Assembly: GCA_949128115.1 (NCBI GenBank)
Contig: OX421965.1
Location: 29,631,681-29,695,680 of the forward strand
Origin: Anaspis maculata
Taxonomy: Eukaryota > Arthropoda > Insecta > Coleoptera > Scraptiidae
Direction: 5' to 3'
Length of the DNA stretch: 64,000 nt
The position numbers and the translations under genes were made by a program. This document shows, one piece after another, positions 57,601 through 64,000 of this stretch. Under the pieces are notes generated by a model that saw nothing but the letters and a program-made list of their open reading frames with translations, searched no databases and was not told the DNA's origin. The stretch's first letter is position 1. Each line of letters starts with the position of its first letter.

Positions 57601-58273
57601 TTCAGGCAGCTTCAATCTGATTCTGGATTTAGTTATTTCACGTTTTATCAAAACAGCTCTTATCATACGTCATAGGTTAACAACTTGAGCACGGTATCGA
57701 CTGACATACCACTAAAATTATTCCCTCCTTTTTGTCGCTATAGGTACAAGATTCTCTTGCACGCAATGGTATTCACAGCATTAGTCTCATCTCTTGGTTA
57801 TTGCTGTTGATTATTTGAATCATTGCTGGTTCAAAATTATTTGGTGCAGATACTGAAGAAGGGATGTCTGTACACTTCATAGGCGGTAGTTTGTATAAGT
57901 CTTCAGTTGATGGGCCATCTCGTCGTGGGTTGAATTTACGTGCGATGCCTTGTAAGTTTTGTTTCTAATTAGTTAATGGAACCAACATCAAGTTACGAGA
58001 ATGGTGAATAGAACCCTGTTCACAGTGCTGATTCGCTTACTTCTTCTGTCGCTCTTGTTGGACGTCATAAACGTTACGGGTTTCATTCAAAATGTCTGCA
58101 ACGCAGCAAAGCGCAATAAAGTTAATTTTTGCAGGAATAAAAAACATTCTTTTGCGTTTGATCGGGAGCTTCCAAACTAAAATGGTTTTCACCCAACAAA
58201 ATAGCGAACTGACGCTTGGGGTTTTGATTCTTGTGTTCAACCATGGGCCTTTAATCCTGTAAATGATAAACAG
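54614..58273. other. Unique region, no gene recognised
   Basis: 54.7-54.9 kb and 55.8-57.5 kb are GC- and CpG-rich, with a GA microsatellite at about 56778-56801. No frame in them has a recognisable domain. They may be regulatory or intronic host DNA. Confidence 0.4.
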
Positions 58274-58597
58274 GTATTATATCGATGGGTCCTAATAAGA
58301 CTAGCTTTATTAGCAGAGCCGGATGTGAAGTAACGTTTCTCGCAGGGCATCTTTGTAACTAGCGCTATTGAAAAGAGGTCGTTGTAACTGGCGCATCTCA
58401 AATGAACGCAAGTGAACTGGCGCAACTTCTATTCGCGTACATAGAAGTTGCGCCAGTTCACTTGCGTTCATTTGAGATGCGCCAGTTACAACGACCTCTT
58501 TTCAATAGCGCTAGTTACAAAGATGCCCTGCCAGAAACGTTACTTCACATCCGGCTCTGCGAATAAAGCTAGTCTTATTAGGACCCATCGATATATA
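58274..58597. mobile_element. Near-perfect palindromic MITE (324 bp)
   Basis: The two halves (about 160 bp each, centre near 58436) are reverse complements with only a handful of differences. Outer ends read TATATCGATGGGTCCTAATA and its complement. Both strands therefore contain almost the same short frame (MRQFTCVHLRCASYND), which is symmetry rather than coding evidence. TA-type flanks. Confidence 0.9.
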
Positions 58598-58863
58598 CTT
58601 CATTTGATACTGATGAACTGGATTGATGAGATGATGATCAATTAATGGGATGAATTGGAGACCGTTGTCTAATATCAACTATCTTGATGTTGTTCTGATC
58701 GAACCTCAGTACTGTGATGGCCAGCTTGGAATCGCAAAAGAAAATTATCAATTCATATTTAAAAAGTCGAACCTCATCGGTTTATTCGGCTTGTGATTCG
58801 TCGAAGAAGCAAACGTCGCTATTCGCTTCTTGGCACAGCTGAATGAAATTGGTTTTGGTGAAA

Positions 58864-58889
58864 ATTTCAACTCCACGTGGAGTTGAAAT
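58864..58889. promoter_or_regulatory. Perfect 26-bp palindrome centred on CACGTG
   Basis: ATTTCAACTCCAC followed directly by its exact reverse complement, centred on the E-box CACGTG. It could bind a bHLH dimer, or be chance or a transposon scar. No gene is next to it. Confidence 0.6.
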
Positions 58890-59211
58890 CCGATTCCAAA
58901 ACATATCAATATAATTATCACCTTTTCTTTGCGCTTATTTAGTTAATGTTCGGGATCGTAAAATTTGAAAGCTATATGATTCCACGCTGGCCGCATGTCT
59001 TTTTGGTCGCATCTCTTCTCAACACAAGTTTCTGGCATCTTGCACTTCAATCGTAAAAACTGCCCTTCTGGGATTTCCCAAAAAACTAGACGTGATGTCA
59101 CAGATGTCAGTATATTATTTTATATTACAGAAAATACTATGTCGGCCACTGCCGGTTTGAAATAATTATATTGCCACTGCTAATCATGTCATTATTGGTA
59201 TTTAGTCGGAG

Positions 59212-61070
59212 CGCTATTGTATGGGGGCATAGGTCGTGCCGTGTGCAGCTTCGTGAAGATATATAGAGTTATGTCTAAATCGATTCCTGTGGGATCAAGG
59301 ACTATGAAAAATTATGGTGGAATGTTGGCATTTACTGCAGGCAAATATGGTGGAGGCGCCAAAATGGGCTTTATCTGGTAATAAGAAACTGGCTGTAGCT
59401 CGTTTGTTTTTCAACAGATTCCAGCATCTGGAACGTCATTTTGTAGACAAAAAAATTCTATTCTTATTTCATGCCTGAATTTACAAACGTCATTTCGGGA
59501 AACTGTCAAAATTGTCTTTATAAGAAATGCTAAATTCCGCAATTTTTTTAAGGTTATCCGATATTTTTGAAACCTGGCAGTATCGAAGATCTTGAGGTGC
59601 CCTTTCCGAATTTCTACTTTTCCAGTTCGTATCTTTGCCGTTTTGGCCGCCATATTGAAAAGATGCCGCCCAAAAAACAGTTTTTTGTCAATATCTCAAT
59701 TTCGACTGCCTCGAGATTAAAACGTGTATATGCGGAGGAAAGCCCATTCAAATCTCCACAATTTGACATATCAGTCATTTATGTGCGATTCCGGAAGCAT
59801 CAACTTTCGGCATTCAATCAGCATGTTAAATTGATACCACCGTCATGTAGTAAGCGAATTAACCATAAATAGCTCTTGGCCATTAACCATAAATGATCAA
59901 AATTTAGAAAATCGATCATGATGATGTTATTTGTGTAATTACAGGGTGAACTGTTAAAGTAAACTGACTTTAGAAAGAAATAGAAGTAATATAGCATTTG
60001 AAGGATGTCAGATACATTCGAAACTCATTATTATGATGAAATTTGGGGTCATCATTCAGAATATCCACTTTTCCACTTCGTATCTCTGCTGTTCTGGCCA
60101 TAATTTTGAAAAAATGGCGTCCAGAAAACATATTTACGGGAAATTTTTGGAAAATTCGTCATAAAATTTCAGGATTCATATCAAAAGTAAGGTCTATTGA
60201 ATTCTCTAAAATTTGACATCTGAATCACTCATGTGTGATTTACGGTTCTGAAGCTATACCTTTTCAATGTCAATTTTCTCTTAGAGTTCACCCTGTAGTT
60301 GCATAACAACCGTTACCATGATTGATTTTCTGGATATTAATGGTCTGTGGTTGACAACTTATCATTATTTATGATCAATTTGACTGCCACGTGGACCTAA
60401 GGTCAACTTGATATGCTGAGTGGATGACAGAAGTTGATGCTTCAGGGAGTTCTAGAAGCCATAACCCAAGAACCGAAAGTAGCACGTACACGAGTAAGAT
60501 GTCAAATTGTAGATAATTGGATAAGCTTCCATTCGCATACAAACGCTTCTACCTCACATAGACTGAAATGAAAATATTGACAAAAAACTGTTTTTGGGTG
60601 CCATCTTTTCAATATGGCGGCCAAAACGGCAAATATACGAAGAAGAAAAGTAGGAATTCGGAAAGGGCACCTCAAGATCTACAATACTGCCAAGTTTCAA
60701 AAATATCAGATAACCTTAAAAAAAGGCCGGAATTCAACATATCTTATAAAGACAATTTTGACAGTTTCCCGAAATGACGTTTGTAAATTCAGGCATGAAA
60801 TAAGAAGAGAATTTTTTTGTCTACAAAATGACGTTCCATGCCGATGCTGGAATCTGTTGAAAAACAAACGAGCTACAGCCAGTTTCTTATTACCAGATAA
60901 AGCCCATTTTGGCGCCTCCACCATATTTGCCTGCAGCAGATGTCAATATTCCATCATAATTTTTCATGGTCCTTGATCGTTCAGGAGTCGATTTGGACAT
61001 ATCTCTATATATCTTCACGAAGTTACACACGACCAAGCCTTTTTTGACCCTATGCCCCCCGACTATATTG
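59212..61070. mobile_element. Inverted-arm element (about 1.86 kb, arms about 0.65 kb)
   Basis: Left arm 59212-59860 and right arm 60400-61070 are inverted copies: GGAGGCGCCAAAATGGGCTT near 59350 returns reversed near 60900, and GGGGGCATAGG marks both outer ends. Mirror frames in the two arms give similar peptides (MAAKTAKIRTGKVEIRK and MAAKTANIRRRKVGIRK) by symmetry. A second MITE sits in its spacer. Exact ends are uncertain by a few bases. Confidence 0.8.
59942..60295. mobile_element. Nested CAGGGTG-type MITE (354 bp)
   Basis: Starts CAGGGTGAACTGTTAAAG, ends CTTAGAGTTCACCCTG, with TA on both sides. It lies in the spacer of the larger inverted-arm element. Confidence 0.8.
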
Positions 61071-61330
61071 CTTTTTTTCGGTATTAAGCAATGCCACTCG
61101 GTATGAATGGTGGTGTGGGTCTCTTGAAGCGATAAAAATCAAGATTAGCTAGCTGCCGCCGTAACTTTGGCCGCCGCTTTATACAGGGTGATATAGAGGA
61201 AAAAAAATAAATTCATATTCCATGAACCAAAAGATAGACAGCTGTGAAAATTTGCATAAACATGCTTTATTCAATTCTCAACAAATTGCCGCAAGCCATT
61301 TTGGAATCCCTTGGAAAATTTCCAAAGTAT

Positions 61331-62442
61331 TGTTACGTATTTCGCGTACGGGTTCGAATTTAATCGAGACGATCGTTTTAATATACTGCTATTTTCAACT
61401 GTTTATTACTGCGTACTTCAATAGATACACGTCAGCAATTATTTACGCTTGGAAATATCGCTGGGACTATCGCTTCTTATACGTTTGCTGTCTCTTCCAA
61501 TTCAATACTGCTCGTGAGACGACGATTGATGCCTTATACAGGGTGTTTTAGGGATGATAGCAAAAAATTTAACTGTGAGTAGATCTCATCAAAATATGAC
61601 GATAACCTTTATACCATTTTACAAAGCTAGGCCTAATGGCGAAGATACAGCTTTCCAAAGTTCACTTTTTTCGGATTTCAAAAACTTCTAACTCAGAAAC
61701 GCTTCAACAGATTCAGCTTTAATTCAGCATTAGCTGGTTTGTCATGATTATCTATCAACTTGCCAAATTTGGAAAGAATCCAATCAGTGCCATAGAAGTT
61801 ATGAGGGGTCACCTTAAGTCAACTTTTCTTCCGATGCTTCTAAATTGTTGACCCTCATAAGCATAACTCCTACGAGAACTCCTACAACACCGGTTGGATT
61901 CTCTCCAAATTTGGCAGGTTGATAGATGATTATGACAAACCAGCTGTTGCTGAATTAAAGCTGAATTTGTCGAAACGTTCCTGAGTTAAAAAAATTTGAA
62001 ATCCGAAAAAAGTGATCTTTGGAGGGCTGTATCTTCGTCATAAGGCGTTTTCGTTATATTTTGCCGAGGTCTACTCACAGTTAATTTTTTTGGTATCATC
62101 CCTGAAATACTCTGTATTTCCGGGACAATTCATCTCGAATGTTCCATGCATTCTTCAGCAGTTTCCACTAGTGATATGGCATATGGACTCTAGACGACTT
62201 CTGAATAATCACACACCCTTCGCGTGCTTCCCATGTGCTCCGGAATGTCTGCACCACAAAATGGATAGATGTGTCTAATCGAGCGTTGAAGGTTCCATGT
62301 ATCTCAATTACCAAGCCATCATGTATAATTATGCTGGAAACGTCCAGAACTCTGCGCTTGTATCTACACCGCGATCTAATGGATGGAAGAATGCAGAAAG
62401 ATCGCGTGTTTACCAGAATGCACGGAATCGCCGCTCGTAACA
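61331..62442 (-). repeat. Gypsy-like LTR, third copy, split by a MITE
   Basis: Begins TGTTACGTATTTCGCGTACG exactly as the LTR at 12387, and ends CGCTCGTAACA. Further matches are GCGCTTGTA, AGAAAGATCGCG and TTCCATGTGCTCC-like segments. Removing the MITE at 61539-62114 leaves about 536 bp, close to the 507 bp of the other copy. No gag or primer-binding site adjoins, so it is probably a solo LTR, transcribed if at all on the minus strand. Confidence 0.75.
61539..62114. mobile_element. CAGGGTG-type MITE nested in the LTR (576 bp)
   Basis: Starts CAGGGTGTTTTAGGGATGAT and ends ATCATCCCTGAAATACTCTG, with TA on both sides. Inverted arms exceed 200 bp (CTGTGAGTAGATCTCATCAA versus GAGGTCTACTCACAG). 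It inserted into the older LTR. Confidence 0.85.
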
Positions 62443-64000
62443 ATATCAACAATAAAATGAACACAAAATCAGATTAACAAAGCAAAACAAAAAATCATGA
62501 AACATGGCAAACTGTCAATTTGATCGCAAAGGAGAAGTGACGTATTCGCTGACAGGCACACCTGGGAAGAACACGTCAAAGAAACCCATGCGTATAGCCT
62601 GGTTGATTGCTGAAAAATCCCTTCCCAAATGATCTGAACAAAAGTCAAGTGTGAATGAGTCATGATGAAATGACAGAAAAGTCACTCCAGTTGCAGTGAT
62701 CAAGTCAGCGTGAATCGGTGCTTGAACCTCTTTGAAAGTTTGTTTCGTTTACAAGTTATTTACGTAACAACAAAAGGAAACTCGCTCTGCAATTAATGTT
62801 ACACTTTACAAACAAAAGAAGTCAAATTGATAGATAAGTAAACAATAAAGAAATGATCGGTGAACAAGTAAATAAATCAGCCAGAAACAAATGACATGTG
62901 AACAAGTGAATAAATCAGCAAGAAACAAATGATAAGTAATGGTGTAGGTAAATAAACAATAAACAAATAAGAGATAAATAGGTAGATAAACAAACAAGAA
63001 ACAGGTGAGAGGTGAATGAGTAGAGAAGTTGAAGTTGGTCATACTTTTAGCAAGCAAATGGAAGAAAGAAGTATCTATAACGCATTCGCCCGGAATTCCC
63101 CAGCAGTTACCCATCAAAAATCCCACAGATACATACATACATTCAAAACAGAACAATGGTTAGTAAACAGTAATCACATACAAGAAATAACAGTAAAAAC
63201 AGTAAATACAAGAAAATCGACTCGAGCCAACCTGTGGCCCTCTCTTCGTCGTGTTACATAATTTCCCCCCAAATAAGGAAAGGTTAGTAGACTCAACAAG
63301 ACAGATTCATACGAGTGGAGGACCCCCCTCCCAGGACACGGAGAAGCGGCAAGTCTCTCTTTCCTTCCTTTACTTTCATGTATAACCCGGCAATGAACAA
63401 TGAAATGAGAATGAATCATCAAAAGCACTGTTCTCTACTTAGTGGCTGATTTTGGGAGTAGCAGAGTTTCTTTTTGTCATCTTACTGTTTGTGACGTAAC
63501 TTGTGGAAAAGAAACAATCAATGGAACCTCGAATTACGCGCGCAGCGCAGTTCGCGGGCCTTGTCACGTCATGAGTGCGCCAAGTGCACACGCACTAGAT
63601 TTACGGCTTTTGCCATCAACATTGAGATCATTTGGGAGTAGATAAATTACACAAAATTCAAAGCTGTGCGAAGCACCTTGATTTCAAAGGGGAAAAACTG
63701 CGGGTTATGCCATCCCGTGGAGAACAAAGAGAATAAAGAATGTCGTGTTATTTACAATAATTGTGGGGCAAAATGTGTATCAAAATGCGTGATTTGGTGA
63801 GTGGGTGGAAGCCAAAATTACGGTACAATAATCAAAGCAAAACTGACCTTAAATACGTGAAAACGACACACACCGGACCACTTAAAATCACGTGTTCTTC
63901 GCCACAGCTGATTCTCTTCTCTCTCTGCCTGCGGCAGCCGTTCGCCCGGCCCCGCCTAGCGCAGCGCCATCCCCTCTCCCATCGGCCAACGCTACGAACG
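62443..64000. other. Right edge, no gene recognised
   Basis: 62820-63010 is A-rich with a loose tandem theme (GAACAAGTRAATAAATCAGC...AGAAACAAATGA). GTGTTACATAATTTCCCCCC near 63250 resembles a retroelement border but no partner is seen. The last 150 bp is GC-rich. Confidence 0.4.

Noticed and set aside
60614..60976. 120-codon frame starting MAAKTANIRR
   Set aside because: The same peptide appears mirrored at 59653-59411; it is inverted-arm symmetry of a transposon, not conserved coding.

Overview
The window is eukaryotic, almost certainly arthropod and most likely insect, DNA dominated by transposable elements. Supporting this are an intact BEL/Pao retrotransposon, many short inverted-repeat elements with CAGGGTG-type ends, hAT elements with 8-bp target duplications, Ty3/Gypsy-like LTRs with TATA boxes, tRNA-derived sequences, GA and ATC microsatellites, and moderate AT richness. 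I recognise no intact host protein-coding gene. The only host-like coding trace is a frameshifted minus-strand stretch (about 13.37-13.88 kb) that faintly resembles the C-terminal half of TMEM135.

Layout. 0-2.7 kb: unique sequence with a 16-bp minisatellite. 2.7-8.1 kb: a very decayed satellite (period roughly 150 bp) broken up by at least five small transposons. 8.1-15 kb: unique sequence, two inverted copies of a Gypsy-like LTR (one with a gag remnant), the TMEM135-like fragment and a degenerate minisatellite. 15-24.6 kb: a chain of non-autonomous DNA transposons, including a hAT element whose arms are CTTGGT hexamer repeats and a 2.4 kb element with about 0.7 kb inverted arms. 24.6-37 kb: a degenerate 4.9 kb DNA transposon (TTATAC... 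termini, TAA duplication) split by a 7,484-bp, apparently intact and very young BEL/Pao element (LTRs 958 and 959 bp, 5-bp duplication, one 1,732-codon gag-pol ORF with all catalytic residues). 37.4-47.9 kb: the most unusual object, described below. 47.9-64 kb: more unique sequence with MITEs, a 77-bp minisatellite, a hAT element, a near-perfect 324-bp palindrome, a 1.9 kb inverted-arm element and a third Gypsy-like LTR with a MITE inside it.

The 10,478-bp element at 37397-47874 has about 1.6 kb terminal inverted repeats that begin AGTAGATAG and end CTATCTACT, flanked by a 6-bp duplication CTTGTT. AG/CT termini, very long inverted repeats and a 6-bp duplication are the signature of Maverick/Polinton elements. 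However, it has no recognisable DNA polymerase B, integrase, ATPase, protease or capsid gene. Instead it carries a 114-aa orphan with a possible nucleic-acid-binding fold, a 103-aa orphan with a probable 5' intron, and a 455-aa protein with Psq/CENP-B-type helix-turn-helix domains but no transposase domain. Just upstream of that last gene lies a tandem array of ten 59- or 81-bp units, most holding a perfect TGACGTCA palindrome and inverted GGCATGA motifs, then a TATA box. I infer a self-contained cassette of iteron-like array plus DNA-binding protein (promoter, enhancer, origin or segregation locus) inside a non-autonomous or highly reduced Polinton-like element. This is my best candidate for an undescribed system.
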